NCBI GenBank assembly: GCA_944388935.1
Contig: CALXKK010000008.1
Location: 1-64,000, forward strand
Direction: 5' to 3'
Length of the DNA: 64,000 nucleotides
From: an uncultured Clostridia bacterium
GTDB taxonomy: Bacteria > Bacillota > Clostridia > TANB77 > CAG-508
Shown: in pieces, positions 1 through 15,200 of the stretch
Position numbering within the stretch: position 1 is the first letter of the stretch
Layout of the letters: every line of letters begins with the position of its first letter
Made by a program: the position numbers and the translations under genes
Notes under the pieces: model-generated
Seen by the model: only the letters and a program-made list of their open reading frames with translations
Databases searched by the model: none
What the model was told of the DNA's origin: nothing

Positions 1-35
1 TCAGGAGTTTTTTTATATACTAAAGTTTTTTACCC

Positions 36-61
36 ACCACTGGTAGAACCAGTGGTTTTTT
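36..61 (+). terminator. Intrinsic terminator of a gene left of the window
   Basis: A perfect 9-bp stem (ACCACTGGT / ACCAGTGGT) with a 3-nt AGA loop is followed by six T on the plus strand. It faces rightward, so it should end a plus-strand transcript that begins outside the window and converges on the giant gene at 235. Confidence 0.8.
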
Positions 62-77
62 CAAGCTAAAAGCGCCA

Positions 78-116
78 GTAAAAAGAAGGAAACTATTTTT
101 TATAGTTTCCTTCTTA
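78..116 (-). terminator. Intrinsic terminator of the 6131-aa gene
   Basis: A perfect 14-bp inverted repeat (AAGAAGGAAACTAT at 83-96, its complement at 102-115) is followed on the minus strand by TTTTTACTGG. It lies about 120 bp behind the stop codon of the giant gene. A related but imperfect hairpin lies behind the paralogue at 18915-18952, so the duplication includes the 3' end. Confidence 0.85.
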
Positions 117-234
117 AATAGGTGCATAATTATTTATTTTATCTTTTGTATCTTTATTTTAATTTTCTTTAGTACTTATATATTATGTTTTACTTGTTGA
201 CTTCTTTAGTATTTTTACTCTGTATTATCTTCTG

Positions 235-3200
235 TTATTTCTTATTTGTTTTCTTTTGCACTTTTGTGTTACTTTTCTTTTGTCTTTTTGTTAGAACTAC
301 TGCGTATCTTAAGGTTACGCTTTCTAGGGCTACTAATCCTACTAAAGCTATTAGTAATCCTACTGGAAGCTCACCAGTTTCTACGCTTATTGATACTGTT
401 GCTTGGTCTGTATTATCTTTATCGTTATTATCTTTGAATCCTGGTACATTGTCTGTTTGTATTAATGATACTTCATTAATCTTGTTACCCATATTGTTTC
501 CAGATGTATTCCAGTTTAATAATACTGTGTATTCTTTTGTTTCTCCGGCTCCTATCTCTGGTATTACCTTCGTTATAGTTCCGTTATTTACTTCCCAAGT
601 ACCATCGTTATTTGCTAAGCTCATTCCTTCTGGTATTTTATCTTCTATTATTGCTCTACCTTTTACCTCTCCAGTGTTCATAACTTTTATCTTGTATTCT
701 ACTTGTACACTTGTATTTTCTGTGCTCTTTCTGTAGATATCAACTTTTTCTAGTTTTCCGTTTGTTGCGGATCTTCTATTACCATTTACTATTATTCCAG
801 TTATTTCCTTTTCTACTCCGATGTTAAATGGTTTTGGTTCGTAGTAATAGTAAACATCTATTGTATTGTTAACTACGTCGTTTCCGTTTTCATCCTTGGT
901 TATTTCTACTTTCATAGTTCCATTTGGTTCTTCCGGAATTTCGACTAATTTATAATAATCAAATTCTTTAGCTGTTGTCTTGTATGGGTCGTCTTTTGTT
1001 CCATCTATTACTACTTGTGATGATTGCAATTCTCCGGTTTCTGGATTTATTTCTTCTATTTCTTTTCCAGTTGTCTTATCTACATAGTGTACTATTACTT
1101 TTGCTGGTTGATAATAGTAATATGTTACTACTAATTTGTCTTCTGTCATTGTACCTTGTGCATTTGTTGGTAATACACTGTTTCCATCTTTATCTGTTGT
1201 AGCTACTTGGTAGCTTAAGAAGTCTTTAGATTTAATATCATATGGGTCTCCTACATGTCCTTCATGCATTGTTGGTGGTTCTAATTCTTCACCTGTTTGG
1301 ATATCTATATGATGTTCTTCAACTCCTGCAGATTTCTTTACATAGTAGTATGTTACTACTGTCTTGTTGTTTGTTATATTACCATACTCATCTGTTTCTA
1401 CTGTTAGAGTTCCTTCTGCATTTGATGGTACTTCTACTAAGTCGTAGTTTTCAAATGTCTTTTGTTCTGTTGTGTAACTGTCGCCTTCGTGTTTTGTATC
1501 ATCTATTACCGGATTAGTTAATTTTTCACCTGTTGTTTTATCTATGTAGTGTACTTCTAATACTGCTTTTTTAATGTAATAGTAATTAACTGTTACTAAA
1601 TATTCTCCCATTACTCCGCTTGCGTTGCTTGGAAGCTTGCTTGTTACTAAATCATATCCTTCAAAATTCTTGCTTGGTATGTCGTAACTTTCTCCTACTT
1701 GAACACTATGTTCTTCTGTATATAAGATTTTTCCTGTCTTGTCATCTATGTGGTTTTCTAGCAATCCTGTGTATACTGGCTCGTAGTAGTAAATTAATGT
1801 CTGCTCGTCTTTTGTCATTCTAATTGTTGTCTTTTCTGGGCTTTCTACTAATTTGTATCCTACGAAGTCTTTTGAGTTTGTTACAAATTCATCTCCGACT
1901 AGTCCTTCCTTAGTATAAGGAGCTTCTAAGTCTTTAATTTCTTTGTGTGTTACTGGATCTCTTGCTACATATCTTACTGTTGCTTTTGTGTTTTGTAAGT
2001 AATAATAAGTTACGTTTGTGTCTTCTACTGTCATTGTGCCAGTAGTGTTTCCACTATCGCTTACTAATGTATATGTCTTACCGTTGTAAGAAATTGTATC
2101 TTTCTTATGTTCATCATTTGTATTATATGCATCATCTACATGTCCATCGATTTGCTCATTTGTTGCTAATACTAAGTTGTTTGAATCGTCTGAGTCATCA
2201 TCTTTCTCTAAGTAATGAATTATTACTTTAGCTGGTTTTAATCTGTAATAATATATTACTTCTTGTGGTTTTTCTTCATCATATTTTTCAATTGTTCCAT
2301 CTGCATTTTCTGGTAATTTTTCTTCGACTAACTCATATTTTTCGTTAATGTTATCCGCTGGTTCTGTTGTATATGGGTCTCCTTCTTTACCTTCTATTAC
2401 TTCGTCTGGAACTTCGCTTCCATCAGCATCTGGAACTTTATCTGTTGTAGTTGTTCCATCTGGTTTCATGATGTAATGATGAACTGTTACTTTTCCGTAT
2501 TTATTAGTATTTGTAACTGTCTTGCTTTCGTTTCCAATTGAAGTGTCGTAGTATTTTAAGTCGCCTTCAGTCTTTTCTTCTTCTGTTAATGTGTAAACTA
2601 TTTCATTATTAGAAGAATCATATTTTGGTAAGTCTTTGAATATATCGTTCCATTTATTTGGATTGTTGCTATCCTGCGTTGTCGTGGTGTTAGCAGTTCC
2701 TGGTTTTGCTACTTCCAATGTTCTTACACTACCATCACTTCCGGATAACTTAAATATCACTCTTGTTGGACGTTGTCCTAGTTTATTGTCGCTATCATCC
2801 CAAACTTTGCTTACTGGAATATTTATAACGAATCCTGTTGTAGTTGTCCAATTTGCTGTTACTTCTTCACTTGTTCTTTCAGGTGTTTCGTATTCAATAT
2901 GTCCTTTTACAACGTTCTCGATACTTACTGTATCTTGGCTTATTCCTGTGTATACAACTTTTATTGCTTTACTTATCTGTACTTCTTTTGTTGTTGTCAT
3001 TTGTATATCATTTACTTCTTGTTCCCAAGTAATTGTCTTTCTATCTGCATCGTATGTTCCGCCATCTAATTCAGATTTACCTTCGTCAATTGTATATGGT
3101 AATTGGTCTACCAATACTACCTTTGCATTTCCTTCATAATCTGATATTTGTGCTGTGTAATTTATGTTGTATGATATTTCTTCGTCTAGGCTATCTATTG

Positions 3201-6200
3201 TAGATGTTCCTGTCTTAGATATATCTTGCTCATCTTTTGGCTCTACATATGTATGCTCTGGCTCTTCTGGAACTTTCTTATCTTGCTCTCCATCGTTGAT
3301 GTAGGCTGTATTCTTAATTGTTGTTCCGTCTATTATTTGGTTAACAGTTACTTTGAACTCAACAACTTTTTCTTCGCCAATTCCTAAAGTAACATTTATT
3401 CCGTTTTGTAAATCTGTAGCTGTCTTGTTACTGTCTGCAACATCTCCAACTTTTATTGAACCTTCTACAAATGTTGTTCCTGTTGGCACTGTATCTTTTA
3501 CAAGTACTGTACCTGCTCTTGTTCCATCATTTCTTACTCTAATTCTGTAAGTAATTGTGTCACCTTCTCTAACTTTACTTCCACTTACTGGGTCTGATTC
3601 TTTATGTGCTGTAATATTTGCTTTTGTTACTGTAGTTGTAACTTCGTTTGTTGGCTCGTTATCTATTGTAGCTGTGTTCTTTAATTCTTTTGTATATTCT
3701 CCATCTGGCAATGAGTCTACAATTCCTGCAAATGTTACATCTACACTTCCGAATTCCGGTACTTCTACTTGTATTCCATTCTTTAAGTTTTGTTCTGTGT
3801 AAACTGTTCCTAAGTCTCCTACCATTATTTGTGTGTTACTATCAAAGCTCATACCTTCTGGTAAGGTATCTCTTAGAGTTACTGTTGCGCCTAGGTTACC
3901 ACTATTTGTAATTCTTACTGTATATGTTACTTTTTCTCCTTCTGCAGCTTCTTGCTTATCAACTAATTTTTCTGCGCTTATTATTGCTTTGTATATTGTT
4001 GTATCAAAACTGTTTGTTGTTTCGTCGCTTGTTTTCTCTGGAGTTAGTAACTTAATATGTCCTTTAACATTATTTGTTATCTTTTCTTGGTTCATATCTA
4101 AACCAGTGTAAACAACTTTAATGTTCTTTGTAATATTTACTGAACCTTTACCATTGTAGCTATCTAAGTCTGATACATTTTCTGTCCAAGTTATAGTCTT
4201 GCTTGTAGAATTATATGTTCCACCATCCAAGTTTGACCTTGCCTCGTCTATTGCATATGGCAAAGTATCTACTATTGTTACTTCTGCATCTCCCATGTAG
4301 TCTGTTACATTTGCTGTGTAAGTTACAGTGTAGCTTACTTCTTGGTTTGCAGATGTAATTCTGTCTGTACCTGATTTTGTTACATTATTTGTTACTGTAG
4401 GTGTTTTTAATCTGTAATAGTAGATTACTTCTGTATCATTTTCTGTTATTGTTCCTGAAGCATTTGCTGGTAATTTTTCAGTCACTAATTCATAGTTGGC
4501 CTGAATATTTTCTTCTGGGTTTGTTGTGTATTCTTCTCCTTGAGCTCCTTCTATTGTTTGGTCTGGAATTTCTGTTCCGTCCGTGCTTGGAACTCTAGTT
4601 GTAGTTGTTGTTCCATCTGATTCCATAATGTAATGATGTACTATTACTTTTCCGTATTCACTTACGTTTGTTACAGTCATCGCATCTTGGTCTACAGTTC
4701 CTTTTGAATAGAATTTATTTCCTAAATCTTCCTCATCAACCGTATATTTTATCTCGTTACCGTAATTATCTAATTTTGGTAAGTCATTAAATGTGTATAC
4801 CCAATTGTTTGCGTTTGAAGGGTCTGCGTTTGCTTCAGCTGTTAACACTTGCTCATATGAGCTGTTTACTCCTTCTCCTGTTCCTGTAAGTATCATTGTT
4901 ACAGAACCTGGACGTTTATTTGCCATATTGTCTCTATCGTCCCAAATCTTTGTTACTGTTACAGATGTTTTTTCGTCTGGAACTCCAAATGTATTTGTTA
5001 CAGTCTTACTTGAATCATCTACACTACTTGTATAGAACTTACTATCCATATCTTCTTCGCTTAATGTATAAACAATTTCGTCACCATTTACAGAATTGTA
5101 TTTTGGTAATCCTGTGAATGTGTAAACCCAACGATTGCTATCAGCATTATCCACATTTTCTTCAGCAGTTAATGTGTGTTTATATGGATTTCTTCCATCA
5201 TTTTGGTCATTTCCTGTTAATACTAATGTTACATTATCTGGTCTCTTACCTGCTGCGTTTCCATTATCATTCCATACCTTTACAACAGGTACTGAAATTG
5301 TATCGTTAGGAACTACGAATTTATTTGTAATTGTCTTAGAATTTTGGTCTACCTTACTGTTTACACTTGTGTAGTAAATGTTATCTAATTCTTCACTTAG
5401 TACATAATTTATTTCATCACCATTTGCGTCGTATTTTGGTAAATTATCGAATGTATATCTCCAATTATTGCTATTTGAAGAATCTGCATTTATTTCTGAT
5501 GTTAATTCTTGCTTATATGTTTGTCCATTTCCTTTTAATACTAATGTTACTGAACTTGGACGTTTTCCGGCTAAGTTTTCATTGTCATCCCATACTTTTG
5601 TTACTGGTACAGAAATTCTTTCATCTGGTACTACAAATTTATTTGTAATAGTAAATCCAGAAGTCATATTTCCTTCTATAACCTTGTTTTCTACTGTATA
5701 GAATATGCTTCCTGTTTCTAACTCATCAGCTGTGTAGTTTATTTCTTGTCCTTGTGCGTCATATTTTGGAACACTAAATGTATGACTCCATTTGTTTGTA
5801 TCTCCATCAACGCTATCTGCTTCTGTTACTGCTTCAGAAGCTACTACACTGTCTCCATTCTTAACTTGTAATGTTACACTTGTTGGTCTTTTGTTTGCAC
5901 TATTACCATTATCATCCCAAACCTTTGTAACTGTTACATCTATCTTGTCTCCTGGAACTTGGAATGTATTTGTAACTGTTCTTGTGTCTTGGTCTACGTT
6001 AGATTTAATATAGAAATCATTATTTAAATCTTTCTCGTTTATTGTGTAAACTACCTCGTTACCATAATCATCATATTTTGGTAAATCTGCAAATGTGTAT
6101 TCCCAAGTGTTGTCGTCGCCTTGGACTGCATTCGAAATTGTTACTTCTTGCTCCTTAGAGATATCAACTCCTTGTCCTTTTCCAGTTAAAGTTAACACAG

Positions 6201-9200
6201 CACTCGTTGGACGTCTATTGTTAGCATTGCTATTGTCATCCCAGTATTTCTTAGCTGTAACTTGTGTCTTATCATCCGGTACACTAAATGTATTTGTTAC
6301 TGTCTTGCTTCCTTGGTCTACGCTTGCAACATAGAAATTGCTATTTACATTTTCCTCACTTAATGTGTATGTAATTTCATCACCATTTAAAGAGTTGTAT
6401 TTTGGTAAGTTTGGAAATGTATATGCCCACTTATTACTATCTTGTGAATCTACATTATCTATTGTTAATGTATGTCTGTATAGACCACTTCCATCGTTTC
6501 CATTTAATACGAAGTCTACACTTGCTGGTCTCTTGTTTGCAACATTTCCATTATCTGCCCAAACTTTTACTACTGGTACATCTATTGTATCTGTTGGAAC
6601 TTTAAATGTGTTTGTTATTGTCTTCATATCTTGCTCTACATTGCTATTTTCAGCTGTGTAGTAAATATTGCTTAATTCCTCGCTTAATGTATATACAATT
6701 TCGTTACCATTTGCGTCGTATTTTGGTAAATCTGCAAATGTATATGTCCATTTATTACTATCTTGTGCATCTACATTTTCTGTATTAGTTAATGTATGTT
6801 TATATGGACTATTTGTATCGTTTGCATCACTACTTGTTAATACCATTGTTACTTCAGTTGGACGTTTTCCTGCACTGTTATTGTTATCATCCCATACCTT
6901 TGTTACAGGTACATTTACTAAGAACTCTGTTGGTATATCTTTTGTATCTTCTACTGTATCTGTTTTTTCCGGTGTTTTTAAGTTTATTGTTCCTGTTACT
7001 CTGTTAGATACATTTTGTTGTGTTACATCTAAGTCTTTATATACTAAACTAATATTTTTCGTTATATTTATTTGATTATTTGTATTTGTAAATGTATTTA
7101 TTCCTGTAATACTTTCTGTCCATGTAATAGTTTTAGAATTTGCATCATAGCTTCCACCATCTAGGCTAGAGCTTTCTTCTACAATTTCATATGGAAGATA
7201 ATCTACTATTGTTACCTCTGCATCTCCAATATATATATCTACATTTGCTGAGTATGTAATTGTATATGGCACTGCTTGGTCTTTTTCCGTTACTTTTGCT
7301 AATGTACTATTTTTATCAATCTTACTTTGTTCAATAGTAGGGTCTTTAAGCTTGTAATAGTATGTTACAACTATTTGGTCTATAGTCATTGTACCATTTG
7401 CATTTGCTGGCATTTTTTCTGCTACAACTTCATAGTTTTGTGCTACATTTGAAGATGGGCTTGTATTATATGGATCAGTTGCCTTTCCTTGAATTAATTC
7501 GTCTTCTACCACTCCACCATCTTTAGAAGGTACTTGTGTTTCTGTTCCATCAATATAGTGATGAACTAATACACTTGTGTCTTTTAATCTGTAATAGTAA
7601 ATAACTTCTGTTGTTCCTTCTGTTATTGCTCCACTTGCATTATCTGGTGTACCTATTAATTCACAAACACTACTAACATTATCTGCTTCTTTCGTTGCGT
7701 AGATATCTCCAACATTTCCTGTTTGTACCACATCTTCTGCAACTCCTCCACCTTCTAATGGTACTTTATCTGTTGTTCCTTCGATATAGTAATGTGTAAT
7801 TACTGTTCCTTTTGTTTTTGTATTTGTAATATTTACTGTAACTACATCGTTTGCTTTTGTTACACTAAATTCTGCTGTTGGATTTTCTGGTAAATCGTAA
7901 CCTTCTGGTACTTCTACCTCTGTTGCAATATATTCTCCAGATTCTAAGTTATTTGTAATTTGACCTTTTGAGTCTGTTGTGTATGTTCCAATAATATTAT
8001 TTGGACTTGTCTTTAATGCAATATTAAACTTAACTCCTGCAAGTGGTGTTTTTCCATCTTCGTCGTATTTATTAATTACTACTTGTCTTGAAACTTTCTT
8101 GTAGTAATATGTTACGACTACTTCTGGTGCTGTATATTTTCCAGTTGCATTTGATGGAGTTTCTACTAATTCGTAATTATCGCTTAATAGGCTATCTTCT
8201 ATTGCATTAGTTGTGTACTCTTCGCCTTCTTTTCCACTATCTGTTACATCTTGTGCAACTTCTCCAGATTTTAATGGTACTGGTGTTGTTGTTCCATCTA
8301 TGTAGTGATGTACTATTAGTGGTACTTCTTTTACTTCATAATAATATGTTACTTCTATTGTTTGTGAAGTATATTTTCCTGTTGCATTTGAAGGTATTAC
8401 ATAGTTACCATTTGTATCTTTTTCTAGTTCATACTGCTCTAAATCTAGTTTTGGACTTGTAGTATATGCATCTCCTACTTTTCCTTCTAATGTTTCGTCA
8501 TCTGCAACTGGTGTTGTTGTGTATGCTCCATTACTATCTTTTAAGTAGTGGTGAACTATTACCTTTGCTGCTTTATCATTTTCAATTGTAAATTCATGAT
8601 TTCCATCTGCTCTAAATTCTACTATTGTTGGTTCTGTGTTTAATACATATCCTTCTGGTGCTACTATCTCTGTTATTTGATATCTTCCGAATGGTATCTG
8701 TGTTATTGCTTGTCCTTCACTATTTGTTGTTACTTCTGTATGATATAGCTCTGAACCGTTTAGACTAAGTTTTACACTATTTATTGTAAATTTATCATCT
8801 CCGCTACTTGTTGATGAGTTCTTGTAATATCCAAAGTGTAAGTAATACATTTGTCCACCCTGTAAAACTGTTGTATAATCTTGGGCTTTTTGCTCACCTG
8901 ATATATATATAAATCTTACAGAACTACTATTATTTGTACTATATGATGGTGCACTTGTACTACTTGTTACTGTTGCATATCCATAATCATTGTTTTCACT
9001 TGCTATTTCTGCATTTACTGTTAAATCATATTTTCCTGTATAATTTGTTAAATCAATTGGTATATATGAATTTGCTGTTGTACTGTTTTGTCCTTGGTTA
9101 TTTGATTCATATCCATCTTTACTATTATCTACAAAGTTATATGATGTACTACTTGCTTCATACACTTTTATACTATTTATTACTACTTGGTCATTTCCTG

Positions 9201-12200
9201 TATCTATACTACTATCTTTTCTATATCCTAAGTGTAAGTAATATGTTTGTCCACCTTGTAATACACTTGATGTATAATCTTTTGCTGTTGTTACACTACT
9301 TGATGTTCCTGATATATACATAAATCTTCCTGTACTATTACTATATGTTGGTGCTGTTGTAGTTTGATTTATTGTTGCATATCCATAATCAGCACTTTCA
9401 CTTGATACACTTGCATTTACTACTACTACATATTGTCCAGATTTATTGCTTAAGTTTATTGGTATGTATGAGTTCGCTGTTACATTTTGAATTCCAGCAC
9501 TTCCTCCATTTGCTGTTTGGTATGTTTTACTATTTGTTGGCGTTAATGTTCCATCTTCATTTTGTACAAAGTAATACGTTCCATTATTAGTTAAATCGCC
9601 TAATACTCCTGTTACTTCTCCTTTTTCTTTATTTACACCTATATATTCTGTTCCATTAGCTACTATATCTCCCATTATTTCTTCGTTGTCCGGATTTGTT
9701 CTCTCATCTAGTTGGTCCAACTTAAATGTCGCTCCTGCTATTTTTGTATTATTATCTTCACTGTCTACTTTATTAATTGTTATCTTATTATCCTTTAAAG
9801 CATACGTTACAACCACATGTTTATCTTCTGTCATATTTGTAAATTGTGGCATTGTATATATTCCATCTTCTGATTCTTTAAATTGCCATTCTTCTCCATT
9901 TACCGTTATTCCTATTATTTCATAGTTCTCGTCCGGTGTCATTACTATCTTTTGTATACTATTATCTCCATATTTTACCGTTTCATATGGATCCATATCT
10001 TCCCCAGATATACTTCCACCTTTTATTCCATCTACTTCATTTACATCAGTTGTGATTTTGAATTGTTTTAAATTATTTTCAATAACTAATTCTTGAACTT
10101 CTGGAACTCCTACTTGATTTACAACTTCAAGTATCATGCCATCAGAACTTGCTTGATTTTCTAAAGTATGTCCATCAACTTCTATGGTATCACTTTCAAA
10201 ATATCCTCCTGCTACTACTTTGCCATCATTTGTTTCTGTTACTGATAAAATTTCATCATCACTACTTCCTCCAAATGATTTTGCCCATTCTACTTCGCCT
10301 TCTTCATTGTATTTTATTATTAAAGCGTCATTTTCTCCGTTTCCTTTTAATTCTTGCTTACCTGCCTGAATTCTTACCATACCATTTAAAAGTCCGCCTG
10401 CAATGACACCTCCATCACTTGTTTCTGCTACTGAATAAATATAATCATCATGACTTCCTCCTATATTCTTTGCCCATTCTACTTCGCCACTACTACTGTA
10501 TTTTATTATTAGACCATCACCACTTCCATTACTTGTTAATGTTTCATTTCCTACTTGGATTGTTTTACTATAGAAATCTCCTCCTGCTATATAGCCTCCA
10601 TCTTCTGTTGCTGCTACTGAATTGATATAATCACTACTACTTCCTCCTATATTTTTTGCCCATTCTACTTTACCCGTGCTACTATATTTTATTATTAGAC
10701 AGTCAGTACTTCCATTACTTGTTAATGTTTCATTTTCTACTTGGATTGTACTTTGGAAATCTCCTCCTGCTAGGAAACCTCCATCACTTGTTGAAGCTAC
10801 TGAATTTACTGAGTCACTAATACTTCCTCCAAATGATTCTGCCCATTCTATCTCTCCAAACGCATTATATTTTATTATTATAGCATCAGAATAAGATGTA
10901 GAAGTACTATTATTTGTTATTACTTTATTTCCTACTGTAATTGTACTACTTTGGAAATATCCTCCTGCTATATAGCCTCCATCATTGGTCTGTGCTACAG
11001 AAGTTACTCTATCATTTCTATCTCCTCCAAATGATTTTGCCCATTCTATTTCGCCTGAACTACTATATTTTATTATTAGGCCATCAGAATATGATGTTGA
11101 ACCATTATTTGTTAATGTTATATTTCCTGCTTCGATTGTACTACTTTGGAAATATCCTCCTATTATATAGCCTCCATCACTGGTTTCTGCTACTGAGTTA
11201 ATTTGGTCATCCCAACTTCCTCCTATATTCTTTGCCCATTCTACTTCTCTTCCGGCATTATATTTCACTATTAGACCATCTATAGTTCCATTACTTCTTA
11301 ATGTTTCATTTTCTACTTGGATTGTATCACCGAAATATCCTCCTGTTATATAGCCTCCATCACTTGTTGATACTACTGAAGTAATCTCGGCAGAGGAATA
11401 ATAATTGTTTCCAACTGATTTTACATTTGTAACAACTGGGTTAGGTAATTCTATTTCTTGTTTGCCATATTTAATAATAAATCCATCCGTACCTCCTTTA
11501 TTAGTTAATATTTTATCGCCTGCTTGTATTGTACTACTAGAAGAATACCCACTTACTACATATTCACCATTATCAAGCTGTACTACAGAATTAACTTCTT
11601 CATCCTTACCACCTTTAATTTGTCTAATCCATTCAATTTCTCCATCACCAAATAATTTTATTAAAAATCCATCAGCTTCTGTTGCTGCTAATTCTTCATT
11701 TTCTATTTCAAGATTTCCATTAAAATGTCCTCCTACTATATAGTCTCCATCATTGGTTATTGCTACTGAATTGATATAATCACTACTACTTCCTCCTATG
11801 TTTTTTGCCCATTCTACTTCGCCTGTACTACTATATTTTATTATTAGACCATCATATCCACCATTATTTGTTAATGTTTCATTTCCTACTTGGATACTAT
11901 CAATATTGAAATATCCTCCTGCAATGGCACCTCCATCACTGGTTGAAGCTACTGAAGTAATTTGGTCATAACTACTTCCTCCAAATGATTTTGCCCATTC
12001 TACTTCGCCAGAATTACTATATTTTATTATTAGTCCATCAGGCCATCCACTATTAGAATTTGTTATTGTTACATCTCCTACTTGGATACTATCACTATAG
12101 AAATATCCTCCTACTATATATCCTCCATCACTTGCTTCTGCTACTGATCGTATACTGTCATCACTACTTCCTCCTATATTCTTTGCCCATTCTACATCGC

Positions 12201-15200
12201 CACTACTACTGTATTTTATTATTAGACCATCAGAACCATAACTTCCATTATTTGTTAATGTTTCATTTCCTACTTGGATTGTACTACTGAAATATCCTCC
12301 TACTATATATCCTCCATCACTTGTTGTAGCTACTGAATTTATAGAATCTTGATAACTTCCTCCAAACGATTTTGCCCATTCCACTTCTCCAGAATTACTA
12401 TATTTTATTATTAATCCACTTCCAGTACCATAAATATCTCTAAATGTTTCATTTCCTATTTGAATTGTTCCAGAAAAACTTCCTCCTACAATATAACCTC
12501 CATCACTTGTTGACGCTATTGAACTAACATGATCAGTACCAGTTCCTCCAAATGATTGTATCCATTCAATTTCATTTTCCAAATTATATTTTATTATTAG
12601 ACCATCAGAATATCCATTACTTGTTAATGTTTCACTTCCTACTTGAATTGTTCCAGTGAAATCTCCTCCTACTATATAGCCTCCATCACTTGTTGTAGTT
12701 ACTGAGTTCATATGATCATCTTCACTGTCTCCAATTAATTCAGCATTTGTAACACTAGGAATATTTATTTCTTCATATTTCAAAATCATTGCAGAACTAT
12801 ATCCGTTATTTGTTAATCTTTTATTTCCTACTTGGATACTATCACTATAGAAATATCCTCCTGCTATATAGACTCCATCATTGGTTTCTGCTACTGAATT
12901 GATATAATCAAGAGAATTTCCTCCAAACGAATCAGCCCATTCTACTTCTCCTTCTCTATTGTATTTTATTATTAATCCATCATTATTTCCATTACTTGTT
13001 AATTCTTCATTTCCTACTTGGATACTATCACTATAGAAATATCCTCCTACTATATACCCTCCATCACTCGTTGAAGCTACTGATGTAATTTCATCATCTC
13101 CACTTCCTCCTATATTCTTTGCCCATTCTACTTCTCCTTCTGAACTATATTTTATTATTAGGCCATCATATGGACGATATGAAACAGTACTATTATTAGT
13201 TAATACATAATCTCCTACTTGGATTGTACTACTTGAGAAATATCCTCCTGCTATATAGCCTCCATCACTTGTTTCTACTGCTGATTCGATATAATCAAGA
13301 GAATTTCCTCCAAACGAATCAGCCCATTCTACTTCTCCTTCTCTATTGTATTTTATTATTAATCCATCATTATTTCCATTACTTGTTAATTCTTCATTTC
13401 CTACTTGGATACTATCACTATAGAAATATCCTCCTGCTAGAATTCCTCCATCACTTGTTTCTGCTACTGAATATATATAATCAGAACTACTTCCTCCTAT
13501 ATTCTTTGCCCAGTCTACTTCGCCTGTGCTACTATATTTTATTATTAGGCCATCAAAAGTATATGGATATGTTGTAGTATTAGTATTAGTTAATGTTTCA
13601 TTTCCTACTTGGATACTATCACTTGCGAAATATCCGCCTGCTATATAACCTCCATCAGTTGCCTCTGCTACTGAGTTTATATAATCTCTATCACTTCCTC
13701 CTATTGAAGTTGCCCATTCTACTTCGCCTGTGCTACTGTATTTTATTATTAGGCCATCATATGCATGATATGAAATAACAGTACTATTATTAGTTAATAC
13801 ATAATCTCCTACTTGGATACTATCACTTGCGAAATATCCGCCTGCTATAATACCACCATCACTTGTCCCTGTAACTGAAGTAATTTTATCTTCAAGATTT
13901 CCTCCTATTTGTTTTATCCATTCTACTTTACCTGTTGTTCTATATTTTATTATTAATCCATCATTGTTATCATCAGCTTGGTCAGAAGCTGTCTCTGTAC
14001 ATGTTAGTGTTTCATCTCCTATTTGGATTGTTCCGCCAAAATTTCCACCTACAACTATTGCACCGTCAGAGGTTGTTGTTGTTGTTTTAATTTCAGCATC
14101 ATCATAATAGCTATTTCTTCCCCCAAACGAATCTGCAAATGTTAACTTCATTTCTGTTGGTTTGCTATTTCCTTCTCTAGAAGCTCCTATTCCAAAATAA
14201 TAAACTTCACTTGTGTCATATTTTTCTGGTGCTTCTAGCTCTATTGCTTTGTAAAATCCTTCTGTTAAATCTGCTATTATTTCTCCTTGTGTATTTGTCG
14301 TTAATGTGTAGTATTCTCTTCCATTTATTGTTTCTTTGGTTCCTAATATTTCTCCTTTGCTGTTTGTTGCTGGTACTTCTCCTTCATCTATATTATATAT
14401 TGCAAATTTAACATTAGCTAAAAGCTCTCCTGTTTCCGCATCTTTCTTTATTAATCTAAATGAAGGGCTATCTTCTATTGTTAGTTTTACTGTATTACCA
14501 TCAACTGTATAGTTCTCGCTTGTTCCCTCTGTGTTAATAAATTCTAAACTTCCATTTGTTCCATCTACTTTAAATGTTATATCTTTTACTTTTGCATAAC
14601 CCTCTGGCGCCAATACTTCTTTTAATGTGTAAACTGCTTCTTCATCTCTTCCTTCTATATATTGGTATAAATCATTTATTGTTACTGTTCCATTTGTATT
14701 TGTCGTATATTCTCCTATTACTTCTGTACCCTTATATAGTTTGAATTTTGCTCCTCTTAATGGTGTAACTTCTGAATTTGCAGAATTTGTTGTATCTTGG
14801 CTTGTTGTTGCATCATTACTTACTTCTGTATCTATTGTTTTCTTTATTTTTAATATTTCTAGACTATATCTTGGTATTTTTTCATCTTCTATATTCATTG
14901 TAATTGTTGGTATGCTGTCTTCTTCTGTTGTGCTTTGACTTGCTATTGTTCCTGAAGATGTTTGTATGCTATAATTTCCACTATTATTTCTTATTCTAAA
15001 TCTTACTTGACTTGCCAAATAATACCCTTCTGCTTTTATTTCTTCTAGAGTATAGTATTGATTTATAGTTAATCCAGTTACTGTTACCTCTCCATTTTCA
15101 TCTGTTGTTAATACTTTACCATCTTCTGGTAGATTGTATCCTGTTAATTTATATTTTACATTTTGTAAAACATTTGATGTTCCTTGCTCTGTTTTATGTA

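Noticed and set aside
185-736. Open frame of 183 aa on the plus strand
   Set aside because: It lies antisense to the C-terminus of the giant gene, has no ribosome site and a Leu/Phe-rich composition typical of reversed AT-rich repeats.
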